A DNA stretch of 64,000 nt from RYN-230 sp963782185 (GCA_963782185.1 CAWAJB010000018.1:1-64000), one strand, 5' to 3'; numbered from the stretch's first letter, positions 51,457-60,628 are shown. The notes: generated by a model not told the origin, from the letters alone. Numbers and translations are program-made.

Positions 51457-52878
51457 CTAGCGGCCGTAGGCCCGCCAGTGCGCGCCGAACAGCGCTTCCT
51501 CACTGATCGTCTTCGGCTCGATAGGCCGGGACACCCAGGTCAGGTTGACGAAGTGCCGGGCGTTCATGTTCTCGGTCGTGATGTTGCCGCCCCAGGTCCC
51601 GCAGCTGAGGCTGAGCGTGAACGGCAGGCCGTTGCGCGCGCTGCCCGCTCCCTCGTTGAGGTTCTGGTTCACCAGCACCCGGGCGGTCTGGGTCGTCATG
51701 GCCAGCAGGTCCACGTTCGCGTCCGAGCTGGTGTGGATGCCGCAGGTATGACCGAGCCCCTGGTGGGCGGTGATGGCGTTGACCAGGTCCGCGGCCGCGG
51801 AGATGCCGCCCTCGTACCGGTAGACGGCCAGCACCACGGACAGCTTCTCGCCCGAGAACGGATGATCCGGGCCGGCCCCTGTCTCCTCGACCACGATCAT
51901 CGGGCAGGCTGCATCGACCTCGAAGCCGGCCAGTCCCGCGATGTGCGCCGCGGACTTCGCCACCACGGCGAGCGCGGGCACCGGGCCGCCATCGGGCCAC
52001 ATCACCTGGCGCAGCGCCTCCTTCTGCGGCGGGTCGCAGAGGTGCGCGCCCGCCTCAGTCAGCCGCCAGAGCAGCTCGTCGTACACGTCCGCGTGCACGA
52101 CCAGCGCGTTGTCGGCCAGGCAACTGGTGGCGTAGTCGAAGGTCTTCGCGGTGAGGATGGCGGACGCGGCGTCGGCCAGGTCGGCGGTCTCGTCCACCAC
52201 ATGCACGGCGTTGCCCACCCCCACCCCGTAGGCGGGGGTGCCGGAGCTGTACGCGGCGTGCACCATGCCCGCGCCGCCGGTCGCGACGATCAGGTCGGCC
52301 TGGCGCATCAGCTCCTGGGTCTTCGCCAGCGACGGCGCGGGCAGCGACTGGACCAGGTCCGCGGGCGCGCCCACCTGCTCGCACGCGTCCCGCATGTACC
52401 CCACCACCGCCTCGGTGGCGCCGGTGGTCCGCGGGTGCGGCGCGCAGATGATCGCATTCCGGCCCTTGAGCGCGAACAGGGCCTTGACCGGCGGTGTCGC
52501 GTCCGGGCCGGTGGTCGGGATCAGCGCGGCGACCACCCCGACCGGCTTGGCGATCTTCACCAGCCCGGCGGAAGGCAGCTCCTCCACGACCCCGACGGTG
52601 CGCAGCCCGGTCATGTCGGCCAGCACGCCGGTCACCCGCTTGTTAATCTTCGCGACCTTGTCCGCGTAGTTGCCGAACCCGCCCTCGTCCACCGCGCGCC
52701 GGGCCAGCGCCTCGGCGTGGTCCTTGCGCACCACGGCCCAGGCGACGGCGGTGACCAGCTCGTCCACCTGCTCCTGGGTGTAGGACTCGATCGCGCGGGC
52801 GGCCGCGCGGGCCCGGGCGACGACCTGTGCGACGTCCGCGGTCACCGCAGTGGTCCCTGTGCTGCTGCGCTCCGTCAT
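51457..52878 (-). CDS. CoA-acylating aldehyde dehydrogenase (sulfoacetaldehyde/acetaldehyde type)
   Basis: 473 residues of the acylating aldehyde dehydrogenase family: KPVGVVAALIPTTGPDATPPVKALFALKGRNAIICAPHPR, GGAGMVHAAYSSGTPAYGVGVGNAV and the catalytic Cys253 in KTFDYATSCLADNALVV. GHTCGIHT and WGGNITTENMNARHFVN finish the fold. It oxidises an aldehyde with NAD(P) to an acyl-CoA or the reverse. Close families act on acetaldehyde, propionaldehyde or, relevant here, sulfoacetaldehyde, a known intermediate of CoM-type C2 sulfonates. Specificity cannot be read from sequence. It is divergent from the flavoprotein/CoA-transferase operon, sharing a 136-base promoter region. The start is the ATG at 52878. 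Confidence 0.82.
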   Translation of the reverse strand: MTERSSTGTTAVTADVAQVVARARAAARAIESYTQEQVDELVTAVAWAVVRKDHAEALARRAVDEGGFGNYADKVAKINKRVTGVLADMTGLRTVGVVEELPSAGLVKIAKPVGVVAALIPTTGPDATPPVKALFALKGRNAIICAPHPRTTGATEAVVGYMRDACEQVGAPADLVQSLPAPSLAKTQELMRQADLIVATGGAGMVHAAYSSGTPAYGVGVGNAVHVVDETADLADAASAILTAKTFDYATSCLADNALVVHADVYDELLWRLTEAGAHLCDPPQKEALRQVMWPDGGPVPALAVVAKSAAHIAGLAGFEVDAACPMIVVEETGAGPDHPFSGEKLSVVLAVYRYEGGISAAADLVNAITAHQGLGHTCGIHTSSDANVDLLAMTTQTARVLVNQNLNEGAGSARNGLPFTLSLSCGTWGGNITTENMNARHFVNLTWVSRPIEPKTISEEALFGAHWRAYGR

Positions 52879-53014
52879 GCAGCCCAGCGTGACGGCTGGC
52901 GGCGCCGATTCCACTGCTCTGGCGGGTCGAGCCTGCCCGGCTTCTTCGTCCCGGCAAGACCTGACTGCGGTGGCGGCCCGGCCCGCATGCTCGGTGATAC
53001 CGGGCAGCGAGGTG

Positions 53015-54391
53015 ATGGGAGTACGGGTGGCACGGCTCGTGGTGATCGGCGGGGGTGCCGCGGGGATGTCGGCCGCCTCGGCGGCGCGCCGCGCCGATCC
53101 CGGGCTGGACGTGGTGGTCTGCGAGGCCGGCGGCTTCGCCGCCTACGGCATGTGCGGGATCCCCTACTACGTGGGCGGCACCGTGGCGGAGGCGGAGAAC
53201 CTCCTCGCCTATCCCCCGTCTGTCTTCCGGGAGAAGCGCGGCATCGACCTGCGGTTGCACACCCGGGTCACCGGCATCGACACCACCGCCCGGACCGTTC
53301 GCCTCGCCGGGCCAGGCGGATCCCTGGCCTGGGACAGGCTGGTGGTGACCAGCGGCGCCGACCCGGTGCGGCCGCCGGTACCCGGCCTCGATGACCGCCG
53401 CGTGTTCACGATCCGGTCCCTGGACGAGGCCATCGGGCTGCGGCGGCTGCTGGACAGCGGCGCGGTCCGCCGGGCCGTGGTGGTGGGCGCCGGCTACATC
53501 GGCCTGGAGACCGCGGAAGCGCTGGTCTGCGCGGGTGTGGACGTGGACGTGGTGGAGGCGCTGCCGGGGGTGCTGGGGACGGTGGACCCACCCATCGCCG
53601 CGCTGGCCCAGGCCGAGCTCGAACGGCACACGAGGCTGCGGCTCGGCGCGCGGCTGGAGGCGGTCAGACCGGGAAGCACCCCCGACGGCTGCCTGGCCGC
53701 GGTGGTGGATGGCCAGGAGATCCCCACCGACCTGGTGGTCATCGCGGTGGGCGTCCGCCCCGCCACTGACCTGCTGATCCAGGCGGGTGCCCGGCACCTG
53801 CCGGACGGTGCGGTCGTGGTGGACGCCGGGATGCGCACCTCGCTGCCCGGCGTGTTCGCGGCCGGCGATGCGGTCGCGCTGCCGCACCTGGTCCTGGGCC
53901 GCCCGGCCTGGGTGCCGCTCGGGCCCGCCGCCAACAAGACCGGCCGGGTGGCCGGGACCGTGGCCGCCGGCGGGACCGCGTCGTTCCGGGGAATCGTCGG
54001 CACGGCGGTGGTGAAGATCTTCGGCCTGGAGGTGGCCCGGACCGGGCTGGGACTGGCCGAGGCGCAGGCGGCCGGGCTGGACGCCGTCGCCACCGACGAG
54101 GTCTCCCGGTCCCGCGCCAAGTACTATCCGGGCGCCTCCCCGCTGCATGTCCGGCTGGTGCACACCCGGGACGGGCGGCTGCTCGGCGGGCAGCTCGCGG
54201 GCCGCGAGGGCGCCGCCAAGCGCGTTGACGTGCTGGCCACCGCGCTGCACGCGGGGTTCAGCGTGGATGACCTGGCCGCCCTCGATCTCAGCTACGCCCC
54301 GCCGTTCGCGCCGGTCTACGACCCGGTGCTGGCCGCCGCGATGAAGGCCGCCCGCGGGCTGGCCACCGTCACCGCAGGAGGATCCCCATGA
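53015..54391 (+). CDS. FAD-dependent NAD(P) disulfide reductase, CoA-disulfide-reductase-like
   Basis: 458 residues. FAD site LVVIGGGAAGMSAASAARR, single redox cysteine Cys47 in AAYGMCGIPYYVGGTV, NAD site RAVVVGAGYIGLETAEAL, second FAD motif RTSLPGVFAAGDAV and a C-terminal dimerisation domain. The lone N-terminal cysteine is the pattern of CoA-disulfide reductases and NADH oxidases rather than of CxxxxC enzymes. It could reduce the disulfide of CoM or CoA, or a mixed disulfide, keeping the thiol pool available; this is inference from its place between the CoM genes. The ATG at 53015 is chosen; a GTG at 53027 is an alternative. The next gene overlaps it (ATGA). Confidence 0.83.
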   Translation: MGVRVARLVVIGGGAAGMSAASAARRADPGLDVVVCEAGGFAAYGMCGIPYYVGGTVAEAENLLAYPPSVFREKRGIDLRLHTRVTGIDTTARTVRLAGPGGSLAWDRLVVTSGADPVRPPVPGLDDRRVFTIRSLDEAIGLRRLLDSGAVRRAVVVGAGYIGLETAEALVCAGVDVDVVEALPGVLGTVDPPIAALAQAELERHTRLRLGARLEAVRPGSTPDGCLAAVVDGQEIPTDLVVIAVGVRPATDLLIQAGARHLPDGAVVVDAGMRTSLPGVFAAGDAVALPHLVLGRPAWVPLGPAANKTGRVAGTVAAGGTASFRGIVGTAVVKIFGLEVARTGLGLAEAQAAGLDAVATDEVSRSRAKYYPGASPLHVRLVHTRDGRLLGGQLAGREGAAKRVDVLATALHAGFSVDDLAALDLSYAPPFAPVYDPVLAAAMKAARGLATVTAGGSP

Positions 54392-55320
54392 GCCTGCACC
54401 CACCGGGCGACAAGCGGGCCAGCCTGGCCGGCGCGGCCGCCCTGGTCAGCGACGGCGACATGGTCGCGCTCGGCGGCGGGCTGTCCGCCCGGCTCCCCAT
54501 GGCCCTGGTCCGGGAGCTGGTCCGGCAGCGCCGGACCGGCCTGCACCTGGTCGGCTCGGCGCACAGCATCGACGTGGACATGCTGGTGGGGGCCGGGGCG
54601 GTCCGCCGGTGCGAGGAAAGCTACGTGGGCTTCGAGCAGGACCTCGGGCTCGCTCCCGCCTACCGCCGCGCCGCCGAGGAGGGGACGATCGAGGTCGCGG
54701 AAAGCTGCTGCGCCACGATCCTGGCCCAGCTGAGGGCGGCCGAGATGGGGGTGCCGTTCCTGCCTGTCCGGGGGGTCCGCGGCTCCGACATCGTCCGGTT
54801 GCACCCCGAGTACGCCGAGGTCACCTGCCCGTTCACCGGGGAGACCCTCGTCGCGGTGCCACCGCTGCGCCCCGACGTGACCCTGCTGCACGCCCCGTCC
54901 GGTGACCGCTACGGCAACCTGCACCTGGAGCAGCCGTACGTGCTGGACGAGCGGTTCGCGTCCGCGTCGCGGATGGTCGTCGCGACCGTGGACGAGCTGG
55001 TCTCCACCGAGCAGGTGACCGCGGCCGGCGTCACCATCCCCGGCCACCTGGTGGCGGCCGTGGCGCACGTCCCGTTCGGGGCGCATCCGGCGTCCTGCTA
55101 CCCGCGGTACGCCTACGACCGCCGCCACCTGCGGGAATACGTGACGGCGGCCCAGTCGGGGCCCGGGGACCTGGAGAAGTACCTGGCCACCTACGTCTCC
55201 GGCAGCGAGGAAAGCTACCGCGGCGCGATCGGCGCCGACCGGCTGACCCAGCTGGCCGGCTGGTCGAAGTCCACCGAGGCGTGGCAGGAGCTTTTCCCGG
55301 CCGCGGGAGGCACTTCATGA
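54388..55320 (+). CDS. CoA-transferase, alpha subunit
   Basis: 310 residues of the family I CoA-transferase alpha (glutaconate/3-oxoacid type). AALVSDGDMVALGGGLSARLPMALVRELVRQ, LHLVGSAHSIDVDMLVGAGAVRRCEESYVGFE, EVAESCCATILAQLRAAEMGVPFLPVRG and DVTLLHAPSGDRYGNLH match the family layout. Start and stop overlap both neighbours by four bases, so it is tightly coupled to the flavoprotein and the beta subunit. A possible job is to move CoA onto the beta-keto acid (such as acetoacetate) made by the XecC-like enzyme. The IpdAB steroid-ring hydrolases are structural relatives, so a hydrolase role is an alternative. Confidence 0.82.
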   Translation: MSLHPPGDKRASLAGAAALVSDGDMVALGGGLSARLPMALVRELVRQRRTGLHLVGSAHSIDVDMLVGAGAVRRCEESYVGFEQDLGLAPAYRRAAEEGTIEVAESCCATILAQLRAAEMGVPFLPVRGVRGSDIVRLHPEYAEVTCPFTGETLVAVPPLRPDVTLLHAPSGDRYGNLHLEQPYVLDERFASASRMVVATVDELVSTEQVTAAGVTIPGHLVAAVAHVPFGAHPASCYPRYAYDRRHLREYVTAAQSGPGDLEKYLATYVSGSEESYRGAIGADRLTQLAGWSKSTEAWQELFPAAGGTS

Positions 55321-56156
55321 GCTGGACGATCGATGAGTGGTTCGTGGTGGCCCTGGCCCGGACCATCCGGCCGCGGGAGACCGTGTTCCACGGGTTCGGC
55401 AGCCCCTGCGCGCAGGTCGCGATGCACGTGGCCCGGCGCACCCATGCCCGCGACATGCTGCTGGTCGAGGGGGCCATGTACGCGATCAACCCCGACCCGC
55501 CCTTCATCCCGCCGACCAGCAACGACGCCAGCCTGAGCCGAGGCGCCGCGTACAGCATGCGCTTCGAGGAGTTCTTCGACGCCGCGGTCCGCGGTGACGT
55601 GGACCGGATGTTCCTGTCCGGCGGGCAGATCGACGGATACGGCAACACGAACGTCACCGCGATCGGGTCCGGGGCCCTGCGGGGCGCGCAGCCGAAGGTG
55701 AAGCTCGGCGGCGGGGGCGGCGGCTGCAACCTGTCCGCCACCATCGGCCACCTCACGGTCTGGACCACGCGGCACCGCACCGGCCGGACCCTGGTCCGGG
55801 ACTGCGACTTCGTCACCGACATGGGGCACCGCACCCGGCTCGGCACCCGGGCCGAGCTGGGCTTCACCGGCGGCGGCCCGCAGTGGCTGGTCACCGAGCT
55901 GGGCGTGTTCGACTATCCGGACGGGCAGGCGCGGCTGGTGCAGGTGTTCCCGGACGTCAGCGTGGCCGAGGTCCGCGTGGCCACCGGGTTCGACCTGCAG
56001 GTCGCCGGGGACCTGCGCCCCGTCGCACCGCCATCGGCCTCCGAGCTGGCCGCGGTCCGCACGGTGGACCCGCTCGGGGTCCGGACGTCGGAGTTCTCGC
56101 CGAAGGAACTGGCCCGGGTGTTCGAACCAGATCACGGCCCGGGGTGCGCATGCTGA
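55317..56156 (+). CDS. CoA-transferase, beta subunit
   Basis: 279 residues starting at the ATG at 55317, overlapping the alpha gene as ATGA. DEWFVVALARTIRPRETVFHGFGSPCAQVAMHVARRTHARDMLLVEGAMYAINPDPP contains the glutamate (LLVEGA) at the place of the catalytic one in family I enzymes. FLSGGQIDGYGNTNVTAIG, KVKLGGGGGGCNLSATIG and FVTDMGHRT are further family blocks. It would form the active heterodimer with the preceding gene. It ends with three cysteines near the C-terminus (GPGCAC). It is followed by the acyl-CoA synthetase with a seven-base overlap. Confidence 0.82.
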   Translation: MSWTIDEWFVVALARTIRPRETVFHGFGSPCAQVAMHVARRTHARDMLLVEGAMYAINPDPPFIPPTSNDASLSRGAAYSMRFEEFFDAAVRGDVDRMFLSGGQIDGYGNTNVTAIGSGALRGAQPKVKLGGGGGGCNLSATIGHLTVWTTRHRTGRTLVRDCDFVTDMGHRTRLGTRAELGFTGGGPQWLVTELGVFDYPDGQARLVQVFPDVSVAEVRVATGFDLQVAGDLRPVAPPSASELAAVRTVDPLGVRTSEFSPKELARVFEPDHGPGCAC

Positions 56157-58228
56157 GCGGCCGCGATGGCCTGTCCGCCGTGTTCACGCCGCGCCGGGTC
56201 GCCCTGGTCGGGGCGTCCGACCGGGCCGGTTCGGTCGGGCGGCTGCTCTGGGACAACCTGGCGGGTTTCCCCGGCGAGGTGGTGCCGGTGGGACCCGCGG
56301 GCCGCGTCGGCGGCCAGGTGGCCTACCCCGGCCTGCGGGACATCCCCGGCGAGGTGGACCTGGCCGTGGTGGCCACGCCCGCCGCCACCGTCCCGGGTAT
56401 CGTCGGGGATGCCGCAGGCAAGGGTGTCGCCGCGGTCGTGGTGCTCAGCGCGGGGTTCGCGGAGACCGGCGGCGAGGGCGCGCGGTTGCAGGACGAGGCG
56501 GTGGCCGCGGCGCGGGCCGGCGGGGTGCGGCTGGTCGGCCCCAACTGCTTCGGGGTGCAGAACGCTGATCTGCCGCTGAACGCCTCGATCGCGGCCGGCA
56601 CGCCGCGCGGCGGCGGGGGCGTCACGATCGTCACCCAGTCCGGGTCCTACGGGATGGCCGTGCACGCGCTCGGGCAGGACGAGGGCCTGCGGGTGGCCAA
56701 GGTGTTCGCGGCCGGCAACAAGGCTGACATCACCGACGCGGAACTGCTCGCCTACCTGCGGCAGGACCCGGACACCTCGGTCATCTGCCTGCTGCTGGAG
56801 TCGATCACCGACGGGCGCGGGTTCTTCACCGAAGCCTGCCTGACCACGCCGCACAAGCCGGTCATCGCGGTCGTGGGCGGGCGGACCAGCGCCGGTCAGC
56901 GGGCCGCGATGTCGCACACCGCCGCGCTGGCCACCGACGACGCGGTCCGCGACGCCGCGCTGCGCCAGGCCGGCGTGGTCCGGGTGCGCACCGGCCTGCA
57001 GGTCCTCGACGCGGCGCGGGCCTTGTCCGGCCAGCCGGTGCCCCGCGGCCCCCGGGTGGCGGTGGTCACCAACTCCGGCGGCACGGGGGTGGAACTGACC
57101 GACCTGCTGGCCGACGAGGGCCTCGTGGTCCCGGAGCTGAGCGAGCCGCTGCAGAAGGAGCTGCGGGCCATCATGCCCGCCTACGCCAGCGCCCGGAACC
57201 CGGTGGACATGACCCCGGCCTGGAAGCTGTTCACCACCGTGTACCCGGGGGCGATCGAGCTGCTGGCCAGGTCGGGTGAGGTCAACATGGTGGTGCCGGT
57301 GCTGCTGCAGCGGTCCGCGTCGGCCGAGGTCGCCGAGGCCGTCCGGGACGCGGCGGCGCGGCTGCGGGCGGACTCGGTGCCGGTGCCGGTCTACGTGTGC
57401 TGGGTCGCGCCCCGGGCGGCCGACGGGCACGCGCGGGTGCTGCACGAGGCGGGAGTCCCGTGCTTCCCGTGGCCGGAGCGCACGGCGCAGGTGGCGGGCG
57501 TGGCGGTGCGCTGCGGCGCCGGTCTGCGGGCCGGCGAAAACCAGTCGCCGCGTAGGGAGGCGATGGTTCCCCGGCCCGCACCGCTTCCGGCCGCCGCACC
57601 GAACGGCTTCCTGCCGTCCGAGGCCGCGCGCGGCCTGCTGGTGGCTAGCGGGATCCCGGTCATCGGGACCGTGGGGTGCCGCAGCGCCGCATCTGCCGCG
57701 GCCGCCGCCGACCACCTCGGCTATCCCGTGGTGGCGAAGGTGGATCATCCCGATCTGATCCACAAGTCTGACGCGGGCGGGGTGCGGCTGGGGCTGGGGT
57801 CCGGGGCGGAGGTGGCGGAGGCCGCCGCTGAGCTGCTCGGGCTCGCGAAGGGGGCGCGGGTACTGGTGCAGCATCAGCACCAGGGGGTGGAACTGCTGGT
57901 CGGGGGGGTGCGGGATGAGGAGTTCGGGGCCATGGTGGTGGCCGGCTTCGGCGGGGTGCTGGTGGAGACGCAGCGGGATGTGCAGCTGGCCGTGGCCCCC
58001 GTGGATATCCAGCAGGCCCTGGCCATGCTGTCCTCTTTGCGGGGCGCCGCAATCTTCCGCGGCCTGCGCGGCAGTCCGCCGGTGCACCTGGGTTTCGTTG
58101 CGGAGATTATCGTGGCCATCGCAGACCTGATGGTTGTGCACCCGCAGATCGCCGAGCTGGACCTGAACCCGCTGCTGGCCGGCCCGGACGGGTGCGTGGC
58201 GGTGGACTGGCGGATCCGCACGCGGTAA
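56150..58228 (+). CDS. ADP-forming acyl-CoA synthetase (acetate-CoA ligase family)
   Basis: 692 residues of the NDP-forming acyl-CoA synthetase family, with alpha and beta parts fused. A CoA-binding Rossmann domain (FTPRRVALVGASDRAGSVGRLLWDNL) and a ligase-CoA domain with the phosphohistidine His256 in AAMSHTAALATDD come first, then the ATP-grasp domain from about residue 480 (YPVVAKVDHPDLIHKSDAGGVRLGL, ELLVGGVRDEEFGAMVVAGFGG). It reversibly forms acyl-CoA from acid, CoA and ATP through a phosphohistidine. Possible substrates are acetate, a beta-keto acid or sulfoacetate. The ATG at 56150 is used; a GTG at 56144 is an alternative. It is the last gene of the four-gene operon. Confidence 0.85.
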   Translation: MLSGRDGLSAVFTPRRVALVGASDRAGSVGRLLWDNLAGFPGEVVPVGPAGRVGGQVAYPGLRDIPGEVDLAVVATPAATVPGIVGDAAGKGVAAVVVLSAGFAETGGEGARLQDEAVAAARAGGVRLVGPNCFGVQNADLPLNASIAAGTPRGGGGVTIVTQSGSYGMAVHALGQDEGLRVAKVFAAGNKADITDAELLAYLRQDPDTSVICLLLESITDGRGFFTEACLTTPHKPVIAVVGGRTSAGQRAAMSHTAALATDDAVRDAALRQAGVVRVRTGLQVLDAARALSGQPVPRGPRVAVVTNSGGTGVELTDLLADEGLVVPELSEPLQKELRAIMPAYASARNPVDMTPAWKLFTTVYPGAIELLARSGEVNMVVPVLLQRSASAEVAEAVRDAAARLRADSVPVPVYVCWVAPRAADGHARVLHEAGVPCFPWPERTAQVAGVAVRCGAGLRAGENQSPRREAMVPRPAPLPAAAPNGFLPSEAARGLLVASGIPVIGTVGCRSAASAAAAADHLGYPVVAKVDHPDLIHKSDAGGVRLGLGSGAEVAEAAAELLGLAKGARVLVQHQHQGVELLVGGVRDEEFGAMVVAGFGGVLVETQRDVQLAVAPVDIQQALAMLSSLRGAAIFRGLRGSPPVHLGFVAEIIVAIADLMVVHPQIAELDLNPLLAGPDGCVAVDWRIRTR

Positions 58229-58574
58229 CCGCCGTCTGCGCATGAAATCCTGGCCCGGGGTAAGCCCGCAGGTGATTACTGTCCGGCCCTTGCAGTAATG
58301 GCAGCCTTATTGCCACGCGGGAGACCGAGGACAGGCCGGATGAGCAACCACACCACGTTGAGCGGCAGCGATCAGCTGGATATGGCCCCGGTGGAACGGC
58401 CTGGGGGAACTCGCCGCCGCAGCCCGGAAGCCGCAGGTGACCGAGTAGCCGGATCCCCGGGGGTCAGGACGGCCCGGATCGGCATGCTGCCGCGGTGGCC
58501 ACGCCCGCAGCATCGCCGGCCGGTCAGCTCCGGCGGCCGGTCAGCCCTGCCGGCCGGCCAGCTCTGCCGGCTGG
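58229..58574. other. Intergenic region with 17-18-bp tandem repeats at its end
   Basis: The first 280 bases show no gene or clear site. From about 58515 to 58606, imperfect copies of CCGGCCGGTCAGCTCTG follow each other (about five units) and extend into the 3' end of the LysE gene, encoding its last residues. They probably separate the convergent acyl-CoA synthetase and LysE transcripts. Confidence 0.6.
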
Positions 58575-59213
58575 TCAGCTCTGCCGGCCGGTCAGGGCCA
58601 CGGTGACGCCGACGCCGATCATGGCCAGGCCACCGGCCCCGCCGACCAGCGCGAACCGGCGCGGGGACCGGGCGAACCAGGACCGCAACCTGCTGGCCCC
58701 CAGCCCCCAGGTGCTGTCCGACACCAGCCCGATCATGATCGACACCAGGGCCAGCAGCAGCATCTGCAGCGGGACGTGGCCGGCGGCCCGGTTCACGAAC
58801 TGCGGCAGCACCGCCCCGAAGAGGATCAGCGCCTTGGGGTTGGTCACCCCGACCAGGAACCCCTCCCGCACCGCCCGCCGGTCGCTGCGCGCCTGCGCGG
58901 CCTCGGCGAACGTCCCGGCCAGCGAGCCGCGCCGCCGGAACGCCTGGATCCCCAGCCAGATCAGGTACAGCGCGCCCGCGAGCTTCAGCCCGGTGAACAC
59001 CTGCGCCGAGCGCTGGACGAGCGCCCCGACGCCCACCGCCACGCAGATCGCGACGACGTAGTTGCCTGCGGAGTTGCCGCACACGGTGGCCAGCGCGGTG
59101 CGGCGCCCGTACGCGAGCGCCCGGCCCACCACGAACAGGACGCTCGGACCCGGGATGACGATCAGCACGAACGAGGCCAGCGCGTAGCCGAGGAGGCTCG
59201 AGGTCGAGATCAC
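58575..59213 (-). CDS. LysE/RhtB-family exporter
   Basis: 212 residues with about six predicted membrane helices. The family start is GYALASFVLIVIPGPSVLFVVGRALAYGRR (the PGP motif), followed by VCGNSAGNYVVAICVAVGVGALV, LKLAGALYLIWLGIQAF, GFLVGVTNPKALILFGAVLPQF and the closing GGLAMIGVGVTVAL. Members export amino acids or related small compounds. The start is the GTG at 59213. The 3' end is built from the tandem repeat described beside it. It is divergent from the second MetE-like gene. In this setting export of a cysteate-like or other amino-acid intermediate is conceivable but unsupported. Confidence 0.85.
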   Translation of the reverse strand: MISTSSLLGYALASFVLIVIPGPSVLFVVGRALAYGRRTALATVCGNSAGNYVVAICVAVGVGALVQRSAQVFTGLKLAGALYLIWLGIQAFRRRGSLAGTFAEAAQARSDRRAVREGFLVGVTNPKALILFGAVLPQFVNRAAGHVPLQMLLLALVSIMIGLVSDSTWGLGASRLRSWFARSPRRFALVGGAGGLAMIGVGVTVALTGRQS

Positions 59214-59392
59214 GCTACCGACAGTAACCCGGCTGCGGATTTCTGCCCCGGCGTGGGCACCCGCAGGCCGAGACCGGTCCCCGGGTAGGGAAGAAACTCG
59301 CTGGTCGTCCTGCCTACGCTCCTGGAACCTAGCGACGAGCGCGCGGCTGCTGCGGCCATGCAGCCGGAGCAGCGCAACCGGAAGGAGCGACG

Positions 59393-60490
59393 ATGCTCAT
59401 CGGCGGTCAGGACATCTTGCTGCCCACGACGATGGTGGGTAACTATCCCAATCCACGGTGGTACGACGGGCACGCCTTCGCCACCCTGCCCAAGGGTGAG
59501 TTCATCCACGACTCGATCAGCAAGGAAGCGTTCGAGGACGTCGTGGGCGCGATCGTGCGCGACCAGGAGGCGGCAGGCCTGGACGTGATCAGCGACGGGA
59601 AGGTCTACGGCGGAGACTCCCCGTACGGCACGATCCTGTACTACTACCTGGAGCGCATGTCCGGGTACCGGCTCTCCGGGCCGCCCATCGGCCTGCCGAT
59701 CTACTCGACCCTCTTCTCCCCGACCTGCGTCGGGGAGATCAGCCGGGAAGTCCCGTTCCACCTGGTCAACCTGCGCGCGGTCCGCAAGGCGACGAAGAAG
59801 CCGGTCAAGGTGTCCTACACGGGCCTCGGCGTGATCGCCGCGGCTACCACCAACCTGCACTACAAGGACACCCGGGAAGTCGCGATGGCGCTGGCCAAGG
59901 CGTTCAACGAGGACTTTAAGGAACTGGCCGACAACGGATGCGACATCATCCAGCTCGATGAGTTCGTCTGGCCGTACGGCATGGGCGACTGGGAGATCGA
60001 CGCGCTCAACGCCTCCGTCGAGGGCGTGAACTGCGAGTTCTGGGTGCACACCTGCTGGGGCAACTACTCCGGCACGCCCGCCTACTTCCCGGACGAGACC
60101 ACCACCGAGTTCGGCGCGTTCGTGCTGGACAAGCGGGCCTCCGACGCCCCGGCCCCGGAGCGGGCGCACGCGATCTTCCCGCACGTGCTCGACGCGAACA
60201 TCACGGCGCTGAACTACGAGGTGGGCCGGACCGGGCCCGATGACCTCAAGCCGCTGACCGACAACAACTGGACCAAGCCGTTCGTGGCCGGGGTCATCGA
60301 CGTGAAGTCCACCGTCACCGAGAGCGCCGACGAGGTCGCCGACCGGATCAGGCGGGTCCTCGAGTACGTGCCCGCCGACCGGCTGGGCCTGTCCACCGAC
60401 TGCGGGCTGATCAACCTGCCCCGGATGATCTCCGCGGGCAAGCTGCGGGCGCTCGCCGACGGCGCCGCCCTGGTCCGGGCCGAGCTCTAA
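59393..60490 (+). CDS. MetE-fold zinc enzyme, candidate epoxyalkane:CoM transferase 2
   Basis: 365 residues, the length of epoxyalkane:coenzyme M transferases (about 370). The zinc ligands are His219-x-Cys221 in EFWVHTCWGNY and Cys337 in LSTDCGLINLPR. LLPTTMVGNYPNPRWYDG, GLDVISDGKVYGG, KPVKVSYTGLGVIAAATTN and DIIQLDEFVWPYGMGDW are barrel-strand blocks found in this subfamily. The enzyme would attack an epoxide with the zinc-bound thiolate of CoM and open the ring. The ATG at 59393 has GGAG upstream. It is followed by a strong hairpin and the CoM-biosynthesis operon, which strengthens the assignment. Full methionine synthase activity is ruled out by length. Confidence 0.8.
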   Translation: MLIGGQDILLPTTMVGNYPNPRWYDGHAFATLPKGEFIHDSISKEAFEDVVGAIVRDQEAAGLDVISDGKVYGGDSPYGTILYYYLERMSGYRLSGPPIGLPIYSTLFSPTCVGEISREVPFHLVNLRAVRKATKKPVKVSYTGLGVIAAATTNLHYKDTREVAMALAKAFNEDFKELADNGCDIIQLDEFVWPYGMGDWEIDALNASVEGVNCEFWVHTCWGNYSGTPAYFPDETTTEFGAFVLDKRASDAPAPERAHAIFPHVLDANITALNYEVGRTGPDDLKPLTDNNWTKPFVAGVIDVKSTVTESADEVADRIRRVLEYVPADRLGLSTDCGLINLPRMISAGKLRALADGAALVRAEL

Positions 60491-60498
60491 GGCCCGCC

Positions 60499-60540
60499 TT
60501 CGCTGGCCCCGGGGGGCCGGTCACCCCCGGGGCCAACGAA
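60499..60540 (+). terminator. Strong hairpin between MetE-like gene 2 and comA
   Basis: TTCG-c-TGGCCCCGGGGG (60499-60515) pairs with CCCCCGGGGCCA-a-CGAA (60524-60540): 16 pairs with one mismatch and an eight-base loop. It starts eight bases past the stop codon and is the probable terminator of the MetE-like gene. Confidence 0.75.
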
Positions 60541-60628
60541 ACCGCGAAACCTCACCCTGCCAGGACAGCGAATCCCGGGTCTTCGCATGCCTATGGTGGC
60601 GCACACGCGATCGAGCGGGAGGCGCACC

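Noticed and set aside
56132..58243. A 703-codon open frame on the minus strand
   Set aside because: It is antisense to the acyl-CoA synthetase, with the histidine/arginine-rich composition typical of shadows and no motif.
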